A stretch of 64,000 nt of DNA from Trichobilharzia regenti (GCA_944472135.2 OX235265.1:58911112-58975111), one strand, 5' to 3'. Shown: positions 34,740-45,847, counted from the stretch's first letter. Translations and numbers: made by a program. The notes: a model not told the origin generated them from the sequence alone.

Positions 34740-37700
34740 CTGTCTGTCTGTTTTCGACATAGAACTTTGCACAAATGTGCGGAAGTTCAAGTCGCCACAT
34801 TCCGTGTAGCACGCGAAGCAAGAGAAGAAAGTACAAGAAAAGCATAATAGAAACAGTGAGCAGAGGTGTGAGACAAAGGAGTAATAAAGAAAAACAAAAC
34901 AGTTTCATTGGAGATCATAAGTCACAGGGAGTGGATGCATCTGCGCCACTGAGAACGATTTTGAGCCATGTCACCAATTGTTTCCAACCATAGATTTTTA
35001 CCGTCCCGAGGACCCCAGCCTGGAAGTCTACACCTTCCTACGTGGCTTAGACCAACTGTTGTGGATTTCATTGACTGATGCCAAGTTTTTGTTTGACCGC
35101 CGCTAGCTTTTTTCCAGCCTGACCCTATATCCGCTAACATTGCTCGTCGAGGGAGGCGATGGCTTGGCATACGTAACACATGTCCTAACCATCTCAGTCT
35201 TTGTAGCTTCACGACTTCGTCGATTGATTTCCCCTGTTTACCTAGAACTCTACGCCTAACCTCCATGTTGCTCACCTTATTATGCCACTTTACACGGGAA
35301 ATAGAACGCAGGCACCTATGATCAAAGACAGCTAGTCTTTTCATGTCTTCCACTCTCAGTGGCCAGGTCTCACAACCATAAAGGAGGACGGAGCGGACTG
35401 ATGAGCAGTACACCCGCCCTTTGGTCGATAGTCGAACATCTCGTCTACGCCAGAGTCGGCGTAAACTAACAAATGCGAAACGAGCCCCTTGTATTCGTGC
35501 TGAGATTTCGTCAGAGATCAGCCCGTTGGGGCTGATGGTACTTCCCAAATAAGTGAAGCGGTCAACGTGCTCTACCACTTCACTTCCTATTTTTAAACTA
35601 GGCGTCGATGTAGTCCAGTCCTGTAACATCATCTTGCATTTGGCGGGAGCGAATCGCATGCCAAACATTCGTAGATTGCGGCTCAAGGTGTTTAGAAGAC
35701 TCTGCATTTCGTCAGCGTCTTCGCCTAGAAGGACTATATCGTCTGCATATTCCAAGTCAACGAGATTATTCCCGGTAGCAAGTCAATCCCTGAGTCGCTG
35801 AAGTCACCTAGGGTTAAGTCCATTAACACATCTATGATGAAGTTGAATAGAAAAGGAGATAATGGGCATCCTTGACGGACACCACTGGTCGTCATCAGTT
35901 CAGATGACAGCTCGCCGTAAGCCCTCACCTGGCTGTATGAGTACGAGTAGAGTGCCTTAATCAGTGCAATATATTTTCTTGGAATTCCCTTTACAGCCAA
36001 GCATCTCCAGAGAACTTCCCGATCGACAGAGTCGAATGCTGCCTTTAGGTCAAGAAATATAATGACTGTTGGACGCCGGTAGGAATGCCTATGTTCTAGA
36101 ATCTGTCGGAGGGTGAAGATATGATCAATACACCCTCTTCCTGGTCTAAAGCCTGCCTGGCTCTCTCGTGTTTGTGCTTCCCGAGCACCACTCAGTCTAC
36201 GCATGATTATTGAGCCTAAGACTTTAGATACTATATTAGTCAAGCTAATCCCTCTGTGATTATCACAGGAAGACTTGTCTCCCTTCTTGTATATGGGGAT
36301 AATCAGTGACTTACACCAACCCGATGGGACTTCTTCTGATTCCCAGACGCTGCCTAGTACCTCAGTTAATCCGGACAGTAAGCTGTCTCCACCGTACTTA
36401 AATACCTCTGGAGTCATTCCATCAGGTCCCGCTGCTTTGCCTAGTTTCAGATTGGTGACAGCTTTAGTAACCTCAGTTAGTGACGGAGGACCTGTGTCTA
36501 TATCCCATTCAGGGAGGTGTTGGATGCTCGGAAGGTTGAGCGTGGCTGTGGGCAAATTAAACTGCTCCTCATAATGCTCTTTCCAACGATCCAGTCGTCT
36601 ATCCTGGGAGCTAATTATAGTGCCATTTTTTTCCGAGATTGTCTCACTGATGATTTGTCTTCTCCCACCCGTTTCCCTGATGAGTCCAAAGAGTTGCCTG
36701 GTGTTGCCTATCCTCGAAGCTTTCTCCATCTCTTTGGCTTTTGTCGCCCACCACTGTTCACGGTCCTTGCGGAGACTTTTCGTAAGTTTCCTCTTGTGCA
36801 GCTTTCGCTCCTCATTGAATTCGGAGCTCGCCGGAATAAGTCTTCTAGCATCTATCAGTTCGGATGAGGCGGTGGAGATCCAGTGGTTTTTACTCACCTT
36901 TGGGTTTACCTTATTCACAGCTTTTACAGCTGTATCTATGGCTGCCTGGATATTTTTCCAAGCTTCTTCAGGGTGAGCACAGCTGTCGAACACAGATATG
37001 TGTTTAGCTAGTTCTTCCTCAAATACGGATTTAGTTTCCTGATCGAGCTGGGGACGTGATGGTTTTACCGCCAGCTGTTTCCTACGTCCGTTCAGTCGTA
37101 AGCACACCCGAGCGCGGACCAGTGCATGGTCGGTATCTACGCACGTGTTCCAGAAGGAGCGACAATCTCCTACCGACCCACGCCAACGATAGCTTATTGC
37201 TATGTGGTCTATTTGTGTCCAGCGTTGGTTTGATGAAGGGGGTCTCCAAGTCAAACAGTGTCTCTCCTTGTGTTTGAAGTTAGTGCTTACAAGAAACAAA
37301 TGATTATCAGAACAGAACTGTAGGAGACGGTCACCGTTGTCGGTTCGCTGGCACGGAACTCCATAGGTGCCACCGACATCCTTCTCAGATTGACACAATT
37401 TCCCTACTTGAGCGTTAAAGTCACCAGCTAGAACGACTATGTCTGAGCGTTTAGCCTTTCTCACCAAACTAGACAGCTTTTGGTAGAACTCATCCTTCGT
37501 TTCATCTGAACTGCAGTCAGTGGGGGCGTAGGCGGAGATTACGAAAAGGCATCGGCGAGTAGTGCAGTCCTTCCTCCTTCTTACTGATCCGTTCAGGCGG
37601 ACAGCACACATTCGGCTATCTACCGGGATCCAGTCAAGCAATGTCTTTTCTGCCCTAGTACTCAAAGCTATCCCTACGCCAGCTAATCCTCGTGAACTAG

Positions 37701-38317
37701 CTGTGGCATCTCCTGACACCCTCAAGGTGAATTTTGCAGATTCAACCTGTTGGCCAGGTGGGGTTAGGTGAATAACCACACTTGGGTCTTGTATGCGTGT
37801 TTCTGAAACACAGCATACATCAATGGCTCGTGATGCCAGGGTCTTGGCTAGTGATGCTTGTTGTCCTATTTGGCAAAGTGTCCTAACATTAAGAGCTCCT
37901 ATATGAAATTGGTGGCGCGGCTTTAAGAGGCTGTCGGTGGTGGTTTTTTGGCTTCCATCGTTTTTAGTGGACGCAGAGTGGAGAGCTATCAAGTCGAGGA
38001 GTTGCATCAGTGGAAGGAAGGCAAGATGATAGAGATGAAGATGAAAACAAAGATGAGTGAGTAGTAGAGAGGTTTCGCGTGCGTTTCGGATTGTGAGGGC
38101 GATTGTTACTTCCCGGTTGCCCACACCGTGGAAGTTGGTTGCGTGACCGCAAAGCCCAGGGGACAACTGCTTGAGGCCGGTCACACGCGGCCTGTTTTTG
38201 TTTGTTCTCTTTTGTTTGGTGTGCCTCAGTAGCATACTTATCACTCCTGCCCTGTGACACGGCAGCAGGGAGCGCGGTCGTTGTTAATCCGGGCCACGGC
38301 CGATCCGGCATGAAATT
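34740..38317 (-). mobile_element. RTE-type LINE copy 1, near full length
   Basis: This minus-strand copy contains the 5' leader, endonuclease, RT and 3' UTR, ending in a 'TGTCTGTCTG' tail at 34740. It is almost identical to copy 2 (42291-45761, opposite strand), differing in the visible translation at only a few residues (for example LSRNL/LNSNL, KLQRL/KLHRL). Two lesions break its frame: an 11-bp loss near 37984 separates the MPDRPWPG leader from the endonuclease frame, and a one-base loss near 35773 ('ATTCCCGG' for 'ATTCCCAGG') separates the YADD motif from upstream RT. RTE elements make both target nick and cDNA with this single polyprotein. The right edge adjoins another RTE fragment at 38321. 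Confidence 0.9.
34922..38311 (-). pseudogene. RTE endonuclease-reverse transcriptase, frameshifted (copy 1)
   Basis: Three frames make up the protein: 38311-37964 (leader, from MPDRPWPGLTTTALPAAVSQ), 38244-35734 (836 codons, endonuclease and most of RT) and 35755-34922 (277 codons, YADDIVLL and C-terminal region). The endonuclease has GDFNAQVG, TQIDHIAI and DTDHALV, the metal-binding and catalytic Asp/His motifs of AP-type endonucleases. The RT has [13 protein letters not shown] and [14 protein letters not shown]. The 11-bp and one-base deletions noted for the element are the only breaks I can identify. The catalytic residues remain, so only the frame is lost. Confidence 0.85.
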
Positions 38318-38320
38318 TTG

Positions 38321-38530
38321 TTATTACCATCCACAGAACCCCCAGAGAGACAGTCTACACCTCCCTACATGTCTTAAACTAACTATCAAAGATTTCATGA
38401 ATTGATGCCACTTTATGGTTTGACCACCACTAGCTTCTTTTTCAAACTGACCTTACGTCATCCAATAATATCCCGTCGAGGAATGCGATGGCTAGGCGTG
38501 AGCAACACGTACCCTAGCCCTCTTAAAAGT
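38321..38530 (-). mobile_element. RTE LINE fragment, older
   Basis: The minus strand corresponds to the coding region just before the RTE stop (equivalent to about 35000-35190): 'ACAGTCTACACCTCCCTACA', 'TGAATTGATGCCACTTTATG' and 'CGTCGAGGAATGCGATGGCT' match with substitutions. It is in the same orientation as copy 1 and immediately adjacent, so copy 1 may have inserted into or beside it. No frame survives. Confidence 0.65.
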
Positions 38531-40579
38531 AAGTGAAGAACAAACTACCAAAGACAAAACCCTTTAGCTTCCTCTGCATTGCTGAAGCTCCAGGCATCCA
38601 GATAGAGAAAACAGATTTCTGAATGCAAAAAAAGAACTCTTCAACCACTCCTCGTATTTAATCAATTCTTTTTTTGTTTGTTTTTTAACTCTATAACTCC
38701 TGCATTTGTCCAAAACTCTTTCATAGTATCATATCCCTCTTTGTTTCTATGTGCATTTATTAAATTATGTATGCCATCGAGTACATTTAAAACTCCTATT
38801 CAAATGCCCACAGGTATTGATTAATGTAGGCAACAATGCTAATGACAGTTCACCTCTCTTTATTTATTATCTTATTTTGTGAAAACGGCATTTTTTATAG
38901 ATGTCTGGCAATGAAGGCAATTTATGCCCTGCGTAAATCCAAGATCAACCCTAAAGTACAATGTTAGCTATACTGACAGTACGAAACCACGCAAGGACGC
39001 CAAATAACAGACTGATGACTAAAAAACTTAAATAATCAATGGTACAGCTGAAACTAATCCACTTGTATTGCTCGATATTTATGCTTTATTGAAGTAGATT
39101 AATTTAAAATATATTTCGTCTGTTTTCCTTTGATCATCTGTGATCAGTTGGTCGACCAATATCCACATACAGTAAAATTTTAAAAAAATTCGAATGAAAG
39201 TAAATTTCTATGAATGCAAAAGCCTAATCTCATTTCAGTGTACTATTGATCAGTGTAAAATGCAGTTAAAAACTACAAAATAACACACGCACAAAGGATC
39301 ATGTGCTCTGTTAGTGCACGAATTTGCATAACATAATATAATATAACAGATAGGCCCACAAATAAAATACTCATTAAAAATCAATAATGATTTACAGTCA
39401 AGACTTAATGATTTTAAGAGCTCAATAGAAAATAATAATAACAGCAAAGTCATAACAATGAAATGAAATGGAGAATCTTCTACAATAATTCTGTTTGAAA
39501 GCTTATTACATATTTTGTACATAAATGATTTTTACATTAATCTGACCCGGAATAAAGCGGCATGGATAAGTATGCAAACTATACACCCATACGGTTTGCA
39601 TAACGTCTGTGTACATGGCTCACTGGCTTAAGCACTCACGGCCTCCAGCCAATGGGTCTCAAGTTCGACTCTCACCTGCACCTGATTCACAGCATCGACA
39701 ACTAGGTAGTTATCATCAGCCCTCAAGCAATATGTGTGGCGTATAATCTGGTAAACACAGTGATTAGGTTTTAACTAACCAGATTATGCAATAGCAATAC
39801 ATAAACACACTATATTTCTGTATAGTAAACGTAATATTAGGAAACTTAAGTCAGGTATGTTTTACGTCATTTTGTTTTCTACTTCAAATTCAAAGAAATT
39901 CAGTCATCATCATTGTCAACAACAACAACAACAACAAACTCCCGTCTTGAATACCATTTACCCTAAACAGTTGCTAATTAGACTGTCACGAGAATAAAAC
40001 ACTGATAGTAACTAAGATGAGGAAATAAAATATCACGATTACCAAAATACTTTAAAGGTGAAAAAAAAATACTAGGAACAAAATGCAAACCAAGAGATAC
40101 CAACAAATAGACCAAGCACATTCAAAACAAACAATAATCAGAATGATAAAGTTGTGCAAAGCCTTGGATATAAATGCTTATTCATTTAGCCTGAATGCTA
40201 ACAGCCTTCTTCCTCTTTTTCTTCAAAAGTAAACCTCACATAGGACAAAATAGTCTCTCTGTTGTGCCATTAATTTTGTAAAGAACAAAGCTGTTGGAAT
40301 AAAATATTTTTGATCACCATTAGATAATTAGACGCATATCTTAGTATAGTATTCGACATAAACAGTATTACATAAAATAAAGCTGATGATTATTATCAAG
40401 AAAATCAATACAGGAATAAACCAATGTCTGTAAGACACCTTGAAACTCGATTATACATCTTAAAGGAATTAGTAGTTAAGAAACCCTAGTATGCTTCAAT
40501 GTTTTCAACGGGTTGTATAATATTGCTAATTATTTATAATTCGTAGTTATACTTTTGTACCAGGATATGAGCTACTGTG
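38531..40579. other. Gene-free stretch
   Basis: AT-rich DNA. A tRNA-like stretch near 39610-39690 ('GGCTCACTGGCTTAAGCACT' ... 'GGGTCTCAAGTTCGACTCTC') has box-A and box-B-like segments and may be an old SINE. A short (CAA)n run is at 39918-39938. No coding sequence is recognised. Confidence 0.3.
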
Positions 40580-40606
40580 TGAGTTGAGCAATCTCAATTA
40601 CTACAC

Positions 40607-41036
40607 ATGTATGGTCTGCCCAAAACACATAAATCTAACATTCCTGTACGTCCCATAATGTCAATGTGCAGATCTCCAACCCACAAACTCGCACAGTGGC
40701 TAGTGGAAATACTAGAGCCTGTTAGAATAGGTTTCTGTAAGTCCTCTTTGAAAGACACTTTTGAGTTAATTGATTGTCTTGATAACGTTAATATAAAGGA
40801 CAAAACCATGTTTTCCCTAGATGTCAAATCTTTATTTACAAATGTACCTCTTTTACAGACGGTTGACATTTTATGTGACTTCATTTCTGACAACTATTTC
40901 CTACTACTGGTATCTACATCTTACTTAAAAGAGTTACTGTCTCTTTGTACTAACAATGTTAAGTTTACATTCGAGGGCAAGCATTATCGCCAGATCGATG
41001 GTGTCGCTATGGGAAGCCCCCTAGGTCCATTGTTAG

Positions 41037-41080
<44 letters not shown>

Positions 41081-41540
41081 GCATGTTGAGCACCTAGTGG
41101 AGAGTTTGTTTCTATAAAAGATATGCAGATGACATAATAGTCATTTGTGATAAACCGACGGACGCCATAGAAATCCTAAACCAGATCAACAGAGCACAAA
41201 ACAGCATATCGCTAACTTATGTTAAAGAGAAGATGGGTCAGTAAAACGATCTGTCTACAGAAAGTCAACATGGACTGGACAGTATCTAAATTACTATAGT
41301 TTCTGTCCACTACTGTATAAAAAGGCGTTGGTTAAATGTCTGTTCAAGCGTGTTCACCGTATATGTACCGCTGATACAAGTGGAGAAGAAAGAAAACACC
41401 TCAATGAAATATTGTTAGAAAACAATCACCCACTGAGATTTATTAAACGTTACGGAAGTGTCAACCACACAGCTTTACCAATCCAATCAGCTCCCAAAAA
41501 AAGATGTTCACATATCCTTGCCGTTCAGAGGTGATTAACA
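40607..41540 (+). pseudogene. PLE reverse transcriptase, interrupted
   Basis: The frame opens MYGLPKTHKSNIPVRPIMSM (fingers), then MFSLDVKSLFTNVP (palm, first catalytic Asp) and QIDGVAMGSPLGPLLADIY. Here a (TA)n array (41040-41078) has expanded out of the codons for Asp-Ile-Tyr and shifted the frame. In the next frame come MSHVEHLVESLFL, a stop, then KRYADDIIVI (catalytic YADD) and EILNQINRAQNSISLTY. A gap and another shift lead to SVYRKSTWTGQYLNYYS and LVKCLFKRVHRIC (thumb). Both catalytic motifs persist, but two frameshifts and at least two stops disable it. Confidence 0.8.
41040..41078. repeat. (TA)n microsatellite inside PLE reverse transcriptase
   Basis: About 39 bp of alternating AT. 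PLE proteins commonly have 'LADIYM' here, and GAT-ATA-TAT-ATG is itself a short AT repeat, so the array probably grew from coding sequence by slippage. Confidence 0.9.
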
Positions 41541-41547
41541 AAGTCTA

Positions 41548-42018
41548 GTCACTAGGCAAAGACTTAAGGCTGCAATTAATAGAACCTATAATGCAGCTAA
41601 ACTTATCTTCATAGAGAAAACGAGAACTATGCTGTCCTGTAAACCCTCAAATAACCCGAACGATAGTGTCACATCCCACTATGTTTATCAATTTACATGT
41701 ATGTGTGGAGACACGTACATAGGGAGGACCCATCGGTCTCTGCATGTTAGGGCTACAGAACACATTACAAAGTGGCTGCAACAACAAATGAAATCGCCAG
41801 ATACAATTGACCCCGGAAATAGATGTCCAACATCATCTATAGCGAAGCATATTATAGAGACGGGTCATAAGGTTGATTTTAACAATGCCTTTAAGTCGAT
41901 ATATAAAACAAAGTTGGGTCACATACCTAAATTCATTGAAGCCTTAGCCATAAAAATACTTAAACCTGTCTTATGCGTCCAAAAGTTATTTGTTATCACC
42001 TTAAACCTGCCTTGGTAA
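41548..42018 (+). CDS. PLE GIY-YIG endonuclease domain
   Basis: An open frame reads VTRQRLKAAINRTYNAAKLI, then MLSCKPSNNPNDSVTSHYVY, QFTCMCGDTYIGRTHRSLHV, RATEHITKWLQQQMKSPDTI, SSIAKHIIETGHKVDF and FIEALAIKILKP. It has the PLE version of the GIY-YIG fold: a Tyr in VYQF, the 'TYIG' signature, then Arg (GRTHR) and Glu (TEH) in the usual catalytic spacing, with a Cys-Cys pair (CMC) as in PLE zinc-finger linkers. In intact PLEs this domain nicks the target DNA for priming. The frame survives although the upstream RT is broken. Confidence 0.8.
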   Translation, partial: VTRQRLKAAINRTYNAAKLIFIEKTRTMLSCKPSNNPNDSVTSHYVYQFTCMCGDTYIGRTHRSLHVRATEHITKWLQQQMKSPDTIDPGNRCPTSSIAKHIIETGHKVDFNNAFKSIYKTKLGHIPKFIEALAIKILKPVLCVQKLFVITLNLPW

Positions 42019-42224
42019 TCCAATTTACAACCAAGGACCAATTTACTTCATAATATTTTCAAACCCCTTCTTTGCCTTGTTTTTCCTCTCTTTATCTTTC
42101 TTACCCACACCTTTTGCGTCTCCCTCCCCATTATTTTGTGACCTTGACCTGTACACAATCTGACCTGTATGGTAATTATTCATGCTTTCTTGCCTTCTAT
42201 AAAAACTGTGTATGACGAGTACGT

Positions 42225-42290
42225 ATGTGATCCGGGGTTCGAGCCCACGCCGGCGCACACCCGATATCTATGGTCGGCCTGCAAATTTTG
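42225..42290 (+). repeat. SINE family B fragment fused to RTE copy 2
   Basis: The sequence contains box B ('CCGGGGTTCGAGCCC') and the start of the family B body ('ATATCTATGGTCGGCCTGCA', 'AATTTTG'). It stops exactly where RTE copy 2 starts ('CAGGCCGCGTGTGACCGGCC'). It supplies the in-frame ATG at 42270. Confidence 0.7.
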
Positions 42291-45200
42291 CAGGCCGCGT
42301 GTGACCGGCCCCAAGCAGTTGTCCCCTGGGCTCTGCGGTCACGCAACCAACTTCCACGGTGTGGGCAGCCGGGAAGTAACAATCGCCCTCACAATCCGAA
42401 ATGCACACGAAACCTCTCTATTACTCACTCATCTTTGTCTTCATCTTCATCTCTATCATCTTGCCTTCCTTCCACTGATGCAACTCCTCGACTTGATAGC
42501 TCTCCACTTCCTCTCCACTCTGCGTCCACTAAAAACGATGGAAGCCAAAAAACCACCACCGACAGCCTCTTAAAGCCGCGCCACCAATTTCATATAGGAG
42601 CTCTTAATGTTAGGACACTTTGCCAAATAGGACAACAAGCATCACTAGCCAAGACCCTGGCATCACGAGCCATTGATGTATGCTGTGTTTCAGAAACACG
42701 CATACAAGACCCAAGTGTGGTTATTCACCTAACCCCACCTGGCCAACAGGTTGAATCTGCAAAATTCACCTTGAGGGTGTCAGGAGATGCCACAGCTAGT
42801 TCACGAGGATTAGCTGGCGTAGGGATAGCTTTGAGTACTAGGGCAGAAAAGACATTGCTTGACTGGATCCCGGTAGATAGCCGAATGTGTGCTGTCCGCC
42901 TGAACGGATCAGTAAGAAGGAGGAAGGACTGCACTACTCGCCGATGCCTTTTCGTAATCTCCGCCTACGCCCCCACTGACTGCAGTTCAGATGAAACGAA
43001 GGATGAGTTCTACCAAAAGCTGTCTAGTTTGGTGAGAAAGGCTAAACGCTCAGACATAGTCGTTCTAGCTGGTGACTTTAACGCTCAAGTAGGGAAATTG
43101 TGTCAATCTGAGAAGGATGTCGGTGGCACCTATGGAGTTCCGTGCCAGCGAACCGACAACGGTGACCGTCTCCTACAGTTCTGCTCTGATAATCATTTGT
43201 TTCTTGTAAGCACTAACTTCAAACACAAGGAGAGACACTGTTTGACTTGGAGACCCCCTTCATCAAACCAACGCTGGACACAAATAGACCACATAGCAAT
43301 AAGCTATCGTTGGCGTGGGTCGGTAGGAGATTGTCGCTCCTTCTGGAACACGTGCGTAGATACCGACCATGCACTGGTCCGCGCTCGGGTGTGCTTACGA
43401 CTGAACGGACGTAGGAAACAGCTGGCGGTAAAACCATCACGTCCCCAGCTCGATCAGGAAACTAAATCCGTATTTGAGGAAGAACTAGCTAAACACATAT
43501 CTGTGTTCGACAGCTGTGCTCACCCTGAAGAAGCTTGGAAAAATATCCAGGCAGCCATAGATACAGCTGTAAAAGCTGTGAATAAGGTAAACCCAAAGGT
43601 GAGTAAAAACCACTGGATCTCCACCGCCTCATCCGAACTGATAGATGCTAGAAGACTTATTCCGGCGAGCTCCGAATTCAATGAGGAGCGAAAGCTGCAC
43701 AAGAGGAAACTTACGAAAAGTCTCCGCAAGGACCGTGAACAGTGGTGGGCGACAAAAGCCAAAGAGATGGAGAAAGCTTCGAGGATAGGCAACACCAGGC
43801 AACTCTTTGGACTCATCAGGGAAACGGGTGGGAGAAGACAAATCATTAGTGAGACAATCTCGGAAAAAAATGGCACTATAATTAGCTCACAGGATAGACG
43901 ACTGGATCGTTGGAAAGAGCATTATGAGGAGCAGTTTAATTTGCCCACAGCCACGCTCAACCTTCCGAGCATCCAACACCTCCCTGAATGGGATATAGAT
44001 ACAGGTCCTCCGTCACTAACTGAGGTTACTAAAGCTGTCACCAATCTGAAACTAGGCAAAGCAGCGGGACCTGATGGAATGACTCCAGAGGTATTTAAGT
44101 ACGGTGGAGACAGCTTACTGTCCGGATTAACTGAGGTACTAGGCAGCGTTTGGGAATCAGAAGAAGTCCCATCGGGTTGGTGTAAGTCACTGATTATCCC
44201 CATATACAAGAAGGGAGACAAGTCTTCCTGTGATAATCACAGAGGGATTAGCTTGACTAATATAGTATCTAAAGTCTTAGGCTCAATAATCATGCGTAGA
44301 CTGAGTGGTGCTCGGGAAGCACAAACACGAGAGAGCCAGGCAGGCTTTAGACCAGGAAGAGGGTGTATTGATCATATCTTCACCCTCCGACAGATTCTAG
44401 AACATAGGCATTCCTACCGGCGTCCAACAGTCATTATATTTCTTGACCTAAAGGCAGCATTCGACTCTGTCGATCGGGAAGTTCTCTGGAGATGCTTGGC
44501 TGTAAAGGGAATTCCGAGAAAATATATTGCACTGATTAAGGCACTCTATTCGTACTCATACAGCCAGGTGAGGGCTTACGGCGAGCTGTCATCTGAACTG
44601 ATGACGACCAGTGGTGTCCGTCAAGGATGCCCATTATCTCCTTTTCTATTCAACTTCATCATAGATGTGTTAATGGACTTAACCCTAGGTGACTTCAGCG
44701 ATTCAGGGATTGACTTGCTACCTGGGAATAATCTCGTTGACTTGGAATATGCAGACGATATAGTCCTTCTAGGCGAAGACGCTGACGAAATGCAGAGTCT
44801 TCTAAACACCTTGAACAGCAATCTACGAATGTTTGGCATGCGATTCGCTCCCGCCAAATGCAAGATGATGTTACAGGACTGGACTACATCGACGCCTAGT
44901 TTAAAAATAGGAAGTGAAGTGGTAGAGCACGTTGACCGCTTCACTTATTTGGGAAGTACCATCAGCCCCAACGGGCTGATCTCTGACGAAATCTCAGCAC
45001 GAATACAAGGGGCTCGTTTCGCATTTGTTAGTTTACGCCGACTCTGGCGTAGACGAGATGTTCGACTATCGACCAAAGGGCGGGTGTACTGCTCATCAGT
45101 CCGCTCCGTCCTCCTTTATGGTTGTGAGACCTGGCCACTGAGAGTGGAAGACATGAAAAGACTAGCTGTCTTTGATCATAGGTGCCTGCGTTCTATTTCC

Positions 45201-45575
45201 CGTGTAAAGTGGCATAATAAGGTGAGCAACATGGAGGTTAGGCGTAGAGTTCTAGGTAAACAGGGGAAATCAATCGACGAAGTCGTGAAGCTACATCGAC
45301 TGAGATGGTTAGGACATGTGTTACGTATGCCAAGCCATCGCCTCCCTCGACGAGCAATGTTAGCGGATATAGGGTCAGGCTGGAAAAAAGCTAGCGGCGG
45401 TCAAACAAAAACTTGGCATCAGTCAATGAAATCCACAACAGTTGGTCTTAGCCACGTAGGAAGGTGTAGACTTCCAGGCTGGGGTCCTCGGGACGGTAAA
45501 AATCTATGGTTGGAAACAATTGGTGACATGGCTCAAAATCGTTCTCAGTGGCGCAGATGCATCCACTCCCTGTGA
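42270..45575 (+). CDS. RTE endonuclease-reverse transcriptase, uninterrupted 1101 codons
   Basis: A single open frame holds: a Ser-rich leader; an AP-type endonuclease from about residue 100 (HIGALNVRTL; GDFNAQVG near 268; TQIDHIAI; DTDHALV); RT from about 570 (AAGPDGMTPEVFK; SLIIPIYKKGDKSSC near 640; [13 protein letters not shown] near 723; [14 protein letters not shown] near 781; [10 protein letters not shown] near 826); and a C-terminal region with LRWLGHVLRMPSHRLPRRAM near 1010. All catalytic motifs are intact. The native start is probably the MPDRPWPG seen in copies 1 and 3, absent here through 5' truncation. The listed Met (MVGLQILQ) is encoded by the adjacent SINE fragment. The family fits RTE ('craniofacial development protein 2-like' annotations in databases often are such elements). 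It may still be functional if expressed. Confidence 0.88.
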   Translation: MVGLQILQAACDRPQAVVPWALRSRNQLPRCGQPGSNNRPHNPKCTRNLSITHSSLSSSSSLSSCLPSTDATPRLDSSPLPLHSASTKNDGSQKTTTDSLLKPRHQFHIGALNVRTLCQIGQQASLAKTLASRAIDVCCVSETRIQDPSVVIHLTPPGQQVESAKFTLRVSGDATASSRGLAGVGIALSTRAEKTLLDWIPVDSRMCAVRLNGSVRRRKDCTTRRCLFVISAYAPTDCSSDETKDEFYQKLSSLVRKAKRSDIVVLAGDFNAQVGKLCQSEKDVGGTYGVPCQRTDNGDRLLQFCSDNHLFLVSTNFKHKERHCLTWRPPSSNQRWTQIDHIAISYRWRGSVGDCRSFWNTCVDTDHALVRARVCLRLNGRRKQLAVKPSRPQLDQETKSVFEEELAKHISVFDSCAHPEEAWKNIQAAIDTAVKAVNKVNPKVSKNHWISTASSELIDARRLIPASSEFNEERKLHKRKLTKSLRKDREQWWATKAKEMEKASRIGNTRQLFGLIRETGGRRQIISETISEKNGTIISSQDRRLDRWKEHYEEQFNLPTATLNLPSIQHLPEWDIDTGPPSLTEVTKAVTNLKLGKAAGPDGMTPEVFKYGGDSLLSGLTEVLGSVWESEEVPSGWCKSLIIPIYKKGDKSSCDNHRGISLTNIVSKVLGSIIMRRLSGAREAQTRESQAGFRPGRGCIDHIFTLRQILEHRHSYRRPTVIIFLDLKAAFDSVDREVLWRCLAVKGIPRKYIALIKALYSYSYSQVRAYGELSSELMTTSGVRQGCPLSPFLFNFIIDVLMDLTLGDFSDSGIDLLPGNNLVDLEYADDIVLLGEDADEMQSLLNTLNSNLRMFGMRFAPAKCKMMLQDWTTSTPSLKIGSEVVEHVDRFTYLGSTISPNGLISDEISARIQGARFAFVSLRRLWRRRDVRLSTKGRVYCSSVRSVLLYGCETWPLRVEDMKRLAVFDHRCLRSISRVKWHNKVSNMEVRRRVLGKQGKSIDEVVKLHRLRWLGHVLRMPSHRLPRRAMLADIGSGWKKASGGQTKTWHQSMKSTTVGLSHVGRCRLPGWGPRDGKNLWLETIGDMAQNRSQWRRCIHSL

Positions 45576-45761
45576 CTTATGATCTCCAATGAAACTGTTT
45601 TGTATTTCTTTATTACTCCTTTGTCTCACACCTCTGCTCACTGTTTCTATTTGCTTTTCTTGTACTTTCTTCTCTTGCTTCGCGTGCTACACGGAATGTG
45701 GCGACTTGAACTTCCGCACATTTGTGCAAAGTTCTATGTCGAAAACAGACAGACAGACAGA
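42291..45761 (+). mobile_element. RTE-type LINE copy 2, slightly 5'-truncated
   Basis: The element runs from 'CAGGCCGCGTGTGACC' to a terminal 'ACAGACAGACAGACAG'. It lacks only the first part of the leader compared with copy 3. The 3' UTR after 45575 contains 'CTTCCGCACATTTGTGCAAA' and 'GTTCTATGTCGAAAACAGAC'. It is in inverted orientation to copy 1, about 4 kb away and nearly identical, which indicates recent amplification of this lineage. Confidence 0.9.
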
Positions 45762-45847
45762 TCCGAAATGTGTTGCGCCAATACATTACACGTTTCAGAT
45801 AAACTACTTCTTCTTATTGTGTCGTCGAAATTCATAAAGGGAACTAA

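Larger units (their letters stand above)
40580..42020 (+). mobile_element. Penelope-like element (RT plus GIY-YIG), 5'-truncated
   Basis: The plus-strand order is RT fingers and palm (40607-41030), a (TA)n array, RT catalytic core (41085-41240), thumb (41250-41540), then the GIY-YIG endonuclease (41548-42018). This is the standard domain order of PLEs, which are known in schistosomes. The RT's N-terminal part is missing. No inverted flanking copies like those at 6.3 and 57.4 kb are seen here. The 3' UTR probably continues to about 42170. Confidence 0.85.

Noticed and set aside
36275..38405. Antisense open frames within RTE copy 1 (and the equivalents in copies 2 and 3)
   Set aside because: They are shadows of the endonuclease-RT frame and recur at the same places in each copy without independent motifs.
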